From: Multifurca ochricompacta
Lineage: Eukaryota > Basidiomycota > Agaricomycetes > Russulales > Russulaceae
Assembly (NCBI GenBank): GCA_022496185.1
Contig: WTXG01000066.1
Span: forward strand, 1 to 64,000
Direction: 5' to 3'
DNA length: 64,000 bases
A model generated the notes under the pieces. It saw only the letters and a list, made by a program, of their open reading frames with translations. It was not told the DNA's origin and ran no database searches. Position 1 is the stretch's first letter. Every line of letters begins with the position of its first letter. Shown here piece by piece: positions 34,825 through 45,215 of the stretch. The translations under genes were made by a program, and so were the position numbers.

Positions 34825-36023
34825 ATGTCTTTCATCACTGCCAACGCCGCTGTCAACACTTTCACCGCCACCACTGTAGTTGTCAAGAACTTCCCCTCTG
34901 CTCACCCGTCTACATGCCCCTCCTTGCCTATTGATTATGAAGCTGCTGAAGCCCGGGTCAAGAACCAATCCCCCAACCCAAATGATGACTTCGAACACAG
35001 TGAGGAGCCACACCCCAATGACCTGCTCGGCATGGAGCTGGACGACGACATTCCCGAGTTCCTGTTCTTTGCCAACAACCCCAATTCATCGATGTATTTC
35101 CCTCTTGAAATCACCATGGCCGATGGGACAGTCGCCATAGCCAAATACATTTTCTATACCAATGGAGGAATGGATGTTGCTGGCTGCATGAAGAAAGACG
35201 GCCCTGTTTATGGGGCTCCGGTTTATTTAGAAGAAAGGTATACAGGACGGCTTCATCACACAATGACTGATGAGCAGCTCGGGCATCTGGCCACTGAGGA
35301 CTCTCACACCTTTGCAATCGACGAGGTGCTGAATGACATGCGCCTTCCCCATCTCAAAGCAGAAGTAATGAGACTGTGGAAGAATCTAACATTGCACACA
35401 ACACTCAACAAGCAGTACAAGGAGCACACAAAGATGATGGTGAGATTGACCAATGGGATGTTCCAGGTGGAGCAGGAGTTGGTGGAGATTCAGAAAAGGT
35501 TGGAGACGGGGGATGCATACCAGACCATCACTGAACGGTATGCTGACACCTATGCACGACCCCTTCCCCCACGATCATTGGGGGCCGCCCCAAGGCTAAT
35601 ACTGAATTGGTTCGAGATGCCGCGCATGCACGAGAACCCCCGCAGCGAGACTTGCTGGTGATGTGACAGTAAGTACCACATTAGCTGGAACTGTCCCCTC
35701 AACCGCAAGTGGTGCCGGCACTGTCATAGCAACCTCCACTGGAGCAGGTTCTGCATCTTCCGCTGTGTAGGAGTTGCCCCAACCATCATCAATCCTCTGG
35801 GTGGTGCAGCAAGTGCCTCCGCCATAATTCTGGACATTGCGAACTGGATTGCCCAATCCATGATCTATGTCACTCATGTGGTCAGCGTGGCCCATATGGG
35901 TTCCTCCGCACCCACCGATGTCCACAGGATTCAGACAAGGAGAACTATATGTTGGATGATTGTAATGTAGCAGATGATTATCTGGACTTGGTGCAGGATG
36001 ATGATGGTATGAGTCATTTCTAG
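34825..36023 (+). pseudogene. Element 2: ORF3 (copy C)
   Basis: ATG 34825 (MSFITANAAVNTF) opens a frame of about 280 codons to a TGA at 35659, which replaces the Arg of the first knuckle (CWRCDS in copy B). A one-base deletion near 35797 shifts the last modules, and the end is MSHF-TAG at 36021. The body is colinear with copy B, including the helical region (QVEQELVEIQKRLE). It lacks the TAA seen in copy B, which shows that the acidic tail belongs to the protein. Confidence 0.8.
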
Positions 36024-36040
36024 CTGGGTCTGCTAGAACC

Positions 36041-36054
36041 AGAAGAGGGGGTGA
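36041..36054 (+). promoter_or_regulatory. Polypurine tract of element 2
   Basis: agaagaggggg followed by tga, directly before the 3' LTR. Confidence 0.75.
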
Positions 36055-36649
36055 TGTTACAATGCCTGCCGAGTAACCCTGTTTTCTTCACCCTTCCCAA
36101 CGACAACCCCTCTCTACCACCTACCCTGCACTTTATGATCATGTCTCTGTCCTGGGATCCATCACGTGCCCTGCTCCCATCCCCATGACTTGCTTTGGAC
36201 TTGTTGACCTGCTGTTTACCTATGCTTGACCCTCTTATCTCTTATCTCGTTATCCCTTTATCTTTATGACTGGACACTTACTTAATACCCTATCAGAAGC
36301 CAGGCTTTACGCCCTTCGCTTTCATATATTTGGGCCCACCTGACCTCGTTATCCTTATCTCGTAGACACCCGTTTACTTACATATATAAGTCCACTGTAT
36401 CTACCTTGTAGACCTCAGACTCAACTTATTGAATACATCAGTGCCTGTCTTCTGGACATCTCCTTTGAACCCTTGACTCGTTCGTCTCAGTGCTTTTGGC
36501 ACTTCCCCGCTCAACATTGTCTTAAGGGGCAGCCCTTCTGACTTTGACTCACCCACCCGAACTCCAAGGAGCCTTATTGGTTCCTTACCTGAATTCGCAG
36601 ACCGAGCTGTCACACAAGTCATGTGGAACGTCCTGCACTGGACATAACA
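36055..36649 (+). repeat. 3' LTR of element 2 (595 bp)
   Basis: TGTTACAATGCC ... GACATAACA, followed by cttag. It is colinear with 18180-19348 minus the nested LTR. Confidence 0.93.
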
Positions 36650-37131
36650 CTTAGGATATACATCTAATACAAGTGATAAGATCAAAAATGCATTCACAAT
36701 TAATTAGATACTTAGGATGTACATCTAAGTGATAAGATCAAAAATGCGTTCACAATTAATTAGATACTTGGGATATACATCTAAGTGATAAGATCAAAAA
36801 CGCGTTCACAGTTAATTAGATACTTAGGATATACATCTAATACAAGTGATAAGATCAAAAATGCGTTCACAATTAATTAGATACTTGGGATGTACATCTA
36901 AGTGATAAGATCAAAAATGCATTCACAGTTAATTAGATACTTAGGATATACATCTAATACAAGTGATAAGATCAAAAATGTGTTCACAATTAATTAGATA
37001 CTTGGGATGTACATCTAAGTGATAAGATCAAAAATGTGTTCACAATTAATTAGATACTAAAGATATACATCTAAGATAATACAAGTGATAAGATCAAAAC
37101 ACATTCACAATTAATTAGATACAAGTGATAA
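36650..37131. repeat. Minisatellite of the hAT-like element, right part
   Basis: About eight and a half further 56/61-bp units continue the array interrupted at 18179. The last unit is truncated (aattagatacaagtgataa). Confidence 0.88.
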
Positions 37132-37183
37132 AATCAATTCTGCATAACCCTATATATAATATATTGTGTGTCTTTACCAGTGA

Positions 37184-37260
37184 GGCTGGGTGGCTTAGTG
37201 GTTAGAGCACCAGACCAAGCTTGTTCCCAGAGGTCTTAGGTTCAATCCATGTTTCAGCCA
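37184..37260 (+). pseudogene. Degenerate tRNA-like sequence inside the hAT-like element
   Basis: A 77-nt stretch has tRNA geometry: ggctggg at the 5' side pairs with ttcagcc at the 3' side (five Watson-Crick pairs, two G-U); tggcttagtggttagagca matches the A box and D arm; ggttcaatcc matches the B box with a 7-nt T loop in the right place. The T stem and anticodon stem are not complementary, so it is decayed or a tRNA-derived SINE head. No anticodon is assigned. Confidence 0.5.
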
Positions 37261-37496
37261 TTTCTGTTCTAGGTTGACAAGCCTAGTAAAAAATAATTTT
37301 ATATAATAATATTCCCACAAGTATTCCGTGAGTACCCATGCAGGTACCCAGGGTGCCAAAATCAATACCCAGATCCACATGAGTATTTTCCCACAGATCA
37401 CCCAGATCTGCAAGTATCAATACCCACGAGTTTTCCCACAGCTCTACTCAAAAAACTCGCAAGTTACCCAGACTCATGCTATGCCCTAGATGCAGT

Positions 37497-39456
37497 GCAG
37501 CAGCAGGCATTCAAACAGATTAGGGACCTTGTTGGCTCAGAACCAGTACTTATCCAACCTGATCTGAGTCGCCCCTTTGAATTAGAGGTGGATGCCTCAC
37601 ACTTTGCAAACAGGGCAGTATTATATCAGAAGGACGCTGCAGAAATACTTCACCCAGTGGCATATTACTCCAAAACCTTCTCACCAGCCAAATGAAACTA
37701 TGACTTCTGGGACAGGGAATTATTAGCCATAGTCAAAGCACTATGACACTGGCAGCCCTATCTAGCTGGAGTGCCTCACAAAACCATCATCCATACAGAC
37801 CACTCCAACTTACTGTATTGGAAGGAACCCCACAAAATCAGCCAATGTGTAGCATGAGAAATCCTGGAGCTAGAGGAGTACAACTTCACCTTAAAGCACA
37901 TTGCAGGAAGTCAAAATGCATGAGCAGATGCACTGTCACAGAGGCCAGATATGCATACAGGAGAAGATGACAATAATGATGTCACTGTTCTCCCAGAAGA
38001 AGTGTTTGCAAAGACTGCCATAGTCAGTCTCCATGATATGGACCTATGGGCACAAGTTTCACAGAATATGAACCCAGAGCTGTGCTGCTCATGGGCCAAT
38101 GCACACAACTTAAAAGAGGTCAGTGGCCTCTGGTGGAAAGATGAAGACCAGCTTGTTGTCACCAGTGGTGACAACATTAAGAGGGGGGTGATCCATTTTC
38201 ACCATGACCTCCCCTCTGCTGGCCACCCTGGCATTGCCAATACTTATGCCCTTGCCAAACGAGACTACTGGTGGCCCAACATGAAAAAGGACATTGAAGA
38301 CTATGTGAAGGGATGTGTGGCATGTCAAGCAAACAAAGTCAACACACACCTGAAAACCCCACTGATACACCCTATCTCTCCCATCTCATCAACCCCATTC
38401 CAGACCATTGCCATGGACTTCATTGTCAAGTTACCTGAGTCACAAGGGTTTGATACCATTCTTACAATCACTGATCACAATTGCTCAAAGGCAGCCCTAT
38501 TCATACCCTGCAATGAGACTATCACAGCTGAAGGAGTGGCAAAACTATACCTGGACCATGTTTATTGCCACTATGGACTCCCCAAAAAGATCATATCCAA
38601 CTGAGACACCCAGTTCACATCAACATTTGCAAGGGCTCTGTGCAAGGCCTTGGACATTACACAGAATATATCCACAGCATATCACCCACAGACCAATGGA
38701 CAGTCAGAATGGACAAACCAGTGGTTAGAACAGTATCTTTGGTTCTGGTGCAACAGACAGCAGGACGATTGGGTAGAATGGCTCTCAACTGCAGAATTTG
38801 CCCACAATTTGTGGCCCAATGGGACAACAAAGGCTACCCCATTTTCCCTTATCATGGGATGGACCCCATGCACCACATGGACAGATAAGCCTACTAATGT
38901 CCTGTCAGTAACCCAATGAATAAGCCAATGGGAAGAGCTGCAACAATCAGCCAATGAAAACCTGATGAAGGCACAGCAACTCTTATCTGCACAGCTGAGC
39001 ACATTCACACCTTATCAGACCAATGATTGGGTGTGGCTCGAAGGGAGGAATGTTCACACGTCACACCCCACAGCAAAGTTAGTGCCCCAACATCATGGAC
39101 CCTTCCAGATCAAAAGGAAGCTGTCAGATGTGTCCTATGAATTGCAGTTGCCACTGAAATGGAAGATCCATCCCATCTTCCATGCCAAGCTCCTGACCCC
39201 ATACAAGGAAACCTCCATTCATGGGGAGAACTTCCTGAGACCCCCACCAGACCTTATCGATGGAGAAGCAGAGTGGGAAGTGGAGCACATTCTAGACTCA
39301 GTACAAAAAGGCCAAGGGCACAAGCTGTACTACTTAATCAAGTGGAAGGGATTCCCAGACTCTGACAACTCATGGGAACTGGCTGGGGATATCTTTGCAC
39401 CGACCCTTATCAGTGAGTTCCACTTATGACATCCCCAAGTGCCCAAAGGCAGTTAA
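37497..39456 (+). pseudogene. Element 1 pol, second part: RNase H, integrase, chromodomain
   Basis: It resumes exactly after the 8-bp duplication at QQQAFKQIRDLVGSEP. RNase H (EVDASHFANRAVLY; HTDHSNLLYW), integrase zinc domain (HHDLPSAGHPG, CVACQANK), core (AMDFIVKLPESQ, IISN where other copies have Asp, NGQSEWTNQW), and chromodomain (WEVEHILDS, YLIKWKGFPDSDNSWE). TGA codons at 37693, 37744, 37855, 37921, 38602, 38917 and 39427 break it. It ends TAA 39454-39456. Confidence 0.9.
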
Positions 39457-39642
39457 AAGATGATGACTTTCAGTCTCACTGATTCCCCAGAACACGCTTC
39501 CCCAGCAACATCCTAACCCCCAGAAATCTACCAAATGTCTTCCACCTCATCCACCATTGCTGCCAATGTGGCCATTGATGCTTTCTCCACTACTACTGGG
39601 GAAGCGTTCCCTTTTGCCCACCCCTCTACCCGTCCCTCCTCC

Positions 39643-40144
39643 TGTTGACACGGCATGTGTCTTGAGGTGCTTCAGGCATCTAGGTTAGGGTCTAAGCTGT
39701 GCTAGATTAGATTAGATAAAGACTCGGAGTTTCAGACTTTTTACTCTATCATTATTACTTTCTTTCTCGCGATGCGCAGCAGCTGACTGATGTACCTTAG
39801 TAATCCTGTGTAGCATGTGATATCTCACTGGCCAATGGCCTTTGTCCCTCAGTAGTACATTCTAGCGTATTCCATTGCGCACAGACCATCCCTTCAAGTG
39901 TATATAAGGGTGTCTGTTTTGTCGTCTACACTTCAGAGTTTCCTTCTCCTCTGAAGTGTAAGTCATTCCTACTCTACTTACTACCTTACCTTTGACTAAC
40001 CGTCTCTTGTAGATAACTTGTCCCTCTAGGTGTGTAGTATAGTAATATAGAGTTTCCTTCTCCTCTGAAGTATAACTTGTCCCTCTAGCCTAACACGCTA
40101 ACATCTAACAGTCAGTATCACTGCGCGCACATGCCTGTTCTACA
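39643..40144 (+). mobile_element. Solo LTR, family LTR-5 (502 bp), TSD cctcc
   Basis: TGTTGACACGG ... GTTCTACA is flanked by cctcc (39638-39642 and 40145-40149). tatataaggg lies at 39901. Shortly downstream are two near-identical 22-bp repeats (39936-39957 and 40050-40071), the first forming a stem with cttcagag/ctctgaag. No internal region is present. Confidence 0.9.
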
Positions 40145-41151
40145 CCTCCCCCATTGACTATGAAGCTGCTGCAGCTCAAGTCAAGAATCAGTCTCCCAAC
40201 CCTGACCACGACTTTGACCACTCTGAAGAGCCTCACCCCAACAACCTCCTTGACATGGAGCAGGATGACAAAGTACCAGAGTTCCCCTTCTTCCTCAACA
40301 ACCCAAACTCCTCAACATACTTCCCCCTTGAAATTGCTATGGCCAATGGAGAAACAGTGATCACCAAGTACATCTTCTACATGAACAGGGGAATGGATGT
40401 AGCAGGATGCATGAAGAAGGATGGTCCAGTTTACAGTGCACCAGTATATTTAGAAGAAAGAATGACAGGTCACTTGCATCACACCATGAGTGATGAGCAG
40501 CTGCAGCACTTGTCTGCCAATGACCCACAGGCCTTCACCATTGACAAGGTCCTGAATGACATGCACCTCCCATGCCTGAAGGCCGAGGTCATGAGACTAT
40601 GAAAGACCTTAATGCTGCACACCACTCTTAATGCACAATACTGGGAGTACACAAAGCAGATGACAAGGCTGAGCAGTGGGATGTTTCAGGTGGAACAAGA
40701 GCTGGTCAATATAAGAAAGCAATTGGAGTTGGGGGACACATACCAGACCATCGCTGAGAGGTATGCTGACACCTACACTTGACCCCTCCCTCCATGATCA
40801 CTTGGGGCTGCGCCCACATTGATACCCAACCAATTTGAAATGCCATGAATGCACAAAAACCCCCAAGGCAAGACATGCTGGCAATGTGGTAGCAAGTACC
40901 ATATTAGTTGGGTATGTCCCCTCAATCACAAGTGGTGCTGTCACTGTCATAGCAATCTCCACTGGAGTCAGCATTGCATTTTCCAACAACTGGGAGTTGC
41001 CCCGACAATCATCAATCTGTCAGGATGGTGCAGCAAGTGCCTCTGTCACAACTCAGGGCATCACAAGCTCAACTGCCCAGTTTATGATCTCTGTCACCAT
41101 TGTGGGCAGTGCAGTCCTTATGGATTCCTTCGCAGCCATTGATGCCCCCAG

Positions 41152-41726
41152 TGTTACAACTCACTGTCGACTGCCTGGACAGTGGGCTGTATGCGAGGGG
41201 AAGGGATTTGGAAGTGGGCAAAAGGTGAGAGTGAGGGTGAAAGTGCAAGAGAGACGAAGCGAACAGCTCAAGGGCAAGGGATGAGAAGCCTTCCACAAGG
41301 TGGGGCTAATCTCCTAGGTAATCAGGAACCGGATCACAAGTGGACAGTCTGGAGCTGTCCATTCTATTCCCAAAGGGTTTATATACGTAATTACAACCAG
41401 GACTTTGGTCTGTGCACCACTTTAGGGGAGGTTAACTTCACTTTAACTCCCTCCTGATCCACCAATGAGAATAGCCCCACTTTTGGGCTTAGAAATCCGC
41501 AGTCCGCAGTCTGCAGTTTGTGGACTGCTATTTAGGCATTGTGGGGTTCTGTTAGTACTCTTCCCACAGGTCTCCAATTTGGCAGGAGTCCGGCCCTGGT
41601 CCGGACTGGCCCTTCTCTGGTCTTAATCTAGGGTTATCTTCGTCTCTGAGGGTTCTACAAGGTCTCTGGGAGCATCTGGGGATTTCTGGGGGATCAGGAG
41701 GTTTTCTAGGGTGTCAGTTCATGACA
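41152..41726 (-). mobile_element. Solo LTR-2, minus orientation (575 bp), TSD cccag
   Basis: On + it reads TGTTACAACTC ... TTCATGACA, flanked by cccag (41147-41151 and 41727-41731). It is the inverse of 4401-4981, including the ctgcggact-type repeat cluster. Confidence 0.92.
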
Positions 41727-41839
41727 CCCAGGACTCAGAGAGCAATGCTCTGGGTGATTGTAATGTAGCTGACGATTACTTGGAGTTGGTACAAGATGAT
41801 GACAGTATGAGTCGTTTCTAGCTGGGTCTGCTAGAACCA

Positions 41840-41852
41840 GAAGAGGGGGTGA
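41840..41852 (+). promoter_or_regulatory. Polypurine tract of element 1
   Basis: gaagaggggg followed by tga, directly before the 3' LTR of element 1. Confidence 0.75.
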
Positions 41853-44067
41853 TGTTACAACCCTTGCATCTGCCCAGCCATCCTATTTTCTTTGATCTTC
41901 ATGACATGGACCCTTCTGTTCCTTCTGGCTTGTCCTTCTTCATTGAGTCCCCTTCATATGTTTATCCCCAAGGCCAATCCCCATGACCACTATTGACACT
42001 TGTATACTTCATGTTTGTTCTTGCTTATGATTTCTGTTATCTCTTATCCCCTATCTCTATGACCAGACACTTACTTAATCCCCTATCAGAAGCCAGGCTT
42101 TATGCCATCTGCTTTCATATATTTGGGCCCACATGACTCCATAGTTCTTATCTTGTAGATGCCCACTGCATTACATATATAAAGTCTGCTGTATCTACCT
42201 TGTAGACTTCAGACTTGACTTCTTGAATACATCAGTGTTGTCTTCTGGACAAGTCCCTTTGAACCTCAACTTAGTCATCTCAGTGTTTCTGACACTTCCT
42301 GCTTAACACTGTCTCAGGGAACAGCCCCTTGACAGTGACTCCTCACTCTTGACTCCAAGAGGTCCTATTGACCTCTTACAGTGCCTCACAAAACTGAGTC
42401 AATGTTTTGCACTTTTGCACTGTTTGTTGAATATTGCATCAACCAAAACAAATATAAACAAAGTCTTGGTGTACCATAAAAGGTACAAGATAAGGGCTAT
42501 GTAATGCAACAATAATTATGTAATTCTGATCAAAACCTGTGGAGCTATGCCCATTTCAAATTGTGGACTCATTGACTCAGTTTTGTGAGGGGGTATCAGA
42601 AATATCAGAATCTGATGCTCCACCAAATGTACAGCAACCAATCCTTAATATATGGTTACCATAGTTATCTTGATATTGATGGGACCTGGAATAGAGCTAT
42701 TTAACCATGGTTTACATTCCCAGAATATTATAATTTCCCAATGCACCCCACCTCCTCTGCTCAGAAAGAAAACATGCTCTCTCTGGCCTCTGAAGGTCAT
42801 TCCACTCACACTATTGCCTCCAGACTCAGCCTCAGCCAGTCCACAGTCTCTAGGACACTCAGAACCCTCTTTCCCAACCATCAGTCACCTCATTTTGGTC
42901 ATCCTTCCAAGCTCTCTGCTACCTCTGAACATGCTATCATGATACAAATCACCAAAGGAAAGATTGCCAATGCTGTCCAGGCCACAAAGCACATCAATTC
43001 CATCATCCCCAACCATGTCTCTTCACAAACTGTGCACTGGGTTCTTAAACAACATTCATTCAAGGCTGTAACAAAGAAGAAAAGGCTGCTACTCTCTACA
43101 GTACATTGCAAGAAGCACTTAGCCTTTGCTTTGAAGTACCAAAACTGGACTATGGAGGACTGGAAGAGGGTGATTTGGTCAGATGAGATCAAAATCAACA
43201 GGTTTGGGTCAGATGCCAGTCCTCCACAGTCCACTCTCTGTACTTCAAAGCAAAGGCTAAGTGCTTCTTGCAATGTACTGTAGAGAGTAGCAGCCTTTTC
43301 TTCTTTGTTACAGCCTTGAATGAATGTTGTTTAAGAACCCAGTGCACAGTTTGTGAAGAGACATGGTTGGGGATGATGGAATTGATGTGCTTTGTGGCCT
43401 GGACAGCATTGGCAATCTTTCCTTTGGTGATTTGTATCATGATAGCATGTTCAGAGGTAGCAGAGAGCTTGGAAGGATGACCAAAATGAGGTGACTGATG
43501 GTTGGGAAAGAGGGTTCTGAGTGTCCTAGAGACTGTGGACTGGCTGAGGCTGAGTCTGGAGGCAATAGTGTGAGTGGAATGACCTTCAGAGGCCAGAGAG
43601 AGCATGTTTTCTTTCTGAGCAGAGGAGGTGGGGTGCATTGGGAAATTATAATATTCTGGGAATGTAAACCATGGTTAAATAGCTCTATTCCAGGTCCCAT
43701 CAATATCAAGATAACTATGGTAACCATATATTAAGGATTGGTTGCTGTACATTTGGTGGAGCATCAGATTCTGATATTTCTGATACCCCCTCACAAAACT
43801 GAGTCAATGAGTCCACAATTTGAAATGGGCATAGCTCCACAGGTTTTGATCAGAATTACATAATTATTGTTGCATTACATAGCCCTTATCTTGTACCTTT
43901 TATGGTACACCAAGACTTTGTTTATATTTGTTTTGGTTGATGCAATATTCAACAAACAGTGCAAAAGTGCAAAACATTGACTCAGTTTTGTGAGGCACTG
44001 TATCTGAAAACCCTCAAATGAATGCTGTCGCACAAGTTGTGCAGAATGTCCCACACTGGACATAACA
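41853..44067 (+). repeat. 3' LTR of element 1 (net 591 bp)
   Basis: TGTTACAACC ... GACATAACA, interrupted by a palindromic element at 42379-44000. Its first 500 bases track the 5' LTR at 10903 closely, including the shared CCCTTGCATCTGCCC start that distinguishes this pair from other LTR-1 copies. Confidence 0.92.
42379..44000. mobile_element. Palindromic (foldback) Tc1-like element 2, TA target site
   Basis: TIR CAGTGCCTCACAAAAC lies at both ends, with TA at 42377-42378 and 44001-44002. The two arms are 785 bp each (42379-43163 and 43216-44000) around a 52-bp loop. By reading, the arms are identical except for roughly the last 25 bp beside the loop. Each arm encodes the same N-terminal transposase half (MHPTSSAQKENMLSLASEG, HTIASRLSLSQSTVSRTLR, a helix-turn-helix, to KKHLAFALKY). 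The loop adds the first catalytic motif (VIWSDEIKINRFGSDA) on the + side only. There is no complete DDE triad. Confidence 0.92.
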
Positions 44068-44386
44068 TTCAGGCCCACTTGACTCCATGTTTCTTATCTT
44101 TAGACACCCACTTGATTACATATATAAGTCTGCTGTAGCTACATTGTAGACCTCAGACTTGACTTATTAAATACATTGGTGCTTGTCTTCTGGACATCCT
44201 CAGTTGAACCTCTCTTGTCTGTCTCAGTGCTTCTGGCACTTTCCACTCAACATTGTCTTAGGGAACAGCCCCTTTGACTTTGACTCATCCACTTAAACAC
44301 TCCAAGAGATCCTATTGGTCTCTTATCTGATCACAAACAAACACTGTCACACAAGTCATGTGGAACATCCTGCACTGGATGTAACA

Positions 44387-45215
44387 TCTGGGTGGATCTG
44401 AAGAAGGTTCTTAACCAGTCAAGGGGATACCTGAGTTGCAGGGGAGGGTGGTGGAGGATATTGAATGCAGCTGAGGTTAGATAAGTGCTACCTAAACAGG
44501 TAGCAAGATAATTCAGTTGTGAATGGTCAAAACTATATATATTAATTAGTCTTTACCTAAATGGGTAGCAAGATAACTACTCAAGTAATGTTAGCTATAC
44601 ACACAGTAAAGATAATCTAAGTAAATACTCACTTCAGTTGTGAATGGTCAAAACTGAAGTGTACAACACAGAAATAATGTCCTTAAATACTGTAAAGAGT
44701 GTGCTGTGCTATGGTCATGAAGGATTGTATCTTTAATCATAAGTAATCATAGTAAACAAGTGGAATGTCAGTAGGTATATTACAATGTCCACTTAACTCT
44801 GTCTTGCACCAGCAACTCCAGTCACCTCTGATCCAGTCTGGCCAACTCTGATCCATTACCAGCTCAACAGAGGAGTGGAATGAAAATGCACCAGAATGAT
44901 GGCAAAAGGTTATAGAAGGATGACTAAAAGGATTCAAGCAGTTACCAAGGCAAAAAGGGGTGAAATAAAGTAGTAATTGGGCAGATAGTGGATTAAAAAG
45001 GCAGCTCAAAAAACTGTCCACATGATGAAGCAGATTGAATGGTTGATATCTTGATCATGTCTTCATAGAATCTTATGAACCAAGGTCCATTGGAAAGCCC
45101 TGAATCTAGGCTACATTTCATACACTCACACCTTGGCTTCATTCCCTTTGGTTACTTTGTAATATATGCATTTGTACAAAAGTTCAAAACATGCAGACAG
45201 TTTTTTGAGCCACTG
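44387..45215 (+). pseudogene. Tc1/mariner-like element, right piece: transposase C-terminus and TIR
   Basis: It continues the transposase at VDLKKVLNQ (44392). A C-terminal block WNENAPE ... KRIQAVTKAKRGEIK lies at about 44877-44990 (with frame changes). In between, about 44470-44700, is AT-rich DNA with repeated ttcagttgtgaatggtcaaaac, probably a small insertion. The element ends with TIR-like gacagttttttgagccactg at 45196-45215 followed by TA. Confidence 0.75.

Larger units (their letters stand above)
18180..36649 (+). mobile_element. Element 2: complete family-1 chromovirus, TSD cttag (net about 7.5 kb)
   Basis: Flanked by cttag (18175-18179 and 36650-36654) in the minisatellite. Removing a solo LTR-1, two LTR-4 (one with LTR-3) and element 3 leaves about 7501 bp with the same gene order as element 1. 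Differences between its two LTRs are mostly CpG to TpG/CpA plus a one-base indel and few others. Confidence 0.93.
17517..37488. mobile_element. hAT-like non-autonomous element, 8-bp TSD gatgcagt (net about 1.5 kb)
   Basis: Exact 8-bp duplication gatgcagt lies at 17509-17516 and 37489-37496. Short imperfect terminal inverted repeats are TAGGGCCTAGCAC at the left and TAGGGCATAGCAT at the right (read inward). Subterminal DNA contains repeated acccagatc / cccacagatcaccc motifs in both orientations. Element 2 was inserted at 18180-36649; without it the body is about 1497 bp and holds a minisatellite and a degenerate tRNA-like sequence but no transposase. Assignment to hAT rests on the 8-bp duplication and TIR form. 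Confidence 0.8.
39535..41821 (+). pseudogene. Element 1: ORF3 (copy D), split by two solo LTRs
   Basis: Start ATG 39535 (MSSTSSTIAANVAIDAF). LTR-5 at 39643-40144 and LTR-2 at 41152-41726 interrupt it. The coding body at 40150-41150 aligns with the other copies (FYMNRGMDVAGCMKKDG; helical region; then CWQCGSKYHISWVC, CCHCHSNLHWSQHC and further Cys/His modules). TGA codons occur at about 40600 and 40780. It ends SRF-TAG 41819-41821. Confidence 0.8.
10903..44067 (+). mobile_element. Element 1: complete family-1 Ty3/gypsy chromovirus, TSD ttcag (net about 7.5 kb)
   Basis: It is flanked by ttcag at 10898-10902 and 44068-44072. Removing the insertions (palindromic element 1, LTR-4, hAT-like element with all its contents, LTR-5, LTR-2, palindromic element 2) leaves about 7516 bp with two 591-bp LTRs. 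Order: 5' LTR, primer-binding site, gag, protease-RT-RNase H-integrase-chromodomain, ORF3, polypurine tract, 3' LTR. All reading frames are broken by TGA codons and insertions, so it is not autonomous. Confidence 0.92.
9402..44386 (+). mobile_element. Host solo LTR-1 of the nest (net 578 bp), TSD tctgg
   Basis: Pieces 9402-9529, 10767-10902 and 44073-44386 join to one LTR-1 of exactly 578 bp. They are separated by a solo LTR (9530-10761) and by element 1 (10903-44067). The whole is flanked by tctgg at 9397-9401 and 44387-44391, inside the Tc1-like transposase. The LTR starts TGTTATGAC, a CpG-decayed form of TGTTACGAC. Confidence 0.92.

Noticed and set aside
36650..37131. CRISPR-like regular array
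   Set aside because: Units of 56/61 bp are repeated end to end with no unique spacers, lie in a eukaryotic hAT-like element and continue at 17955-18179. This is a minisatellite.
41182..41457. Plus-strand ORF inside 41152-41726
   Set aside because: It lies entirely in an inverse solo LTR-2 and has no counterpart frame in the copy at 4401-4981.
10903..44067. Classical RIP of repeats
   Set aside because: The observed LTR differences are CpG to TpG/CpA rather than the CpA to TpA bias of ascomycete RIP.
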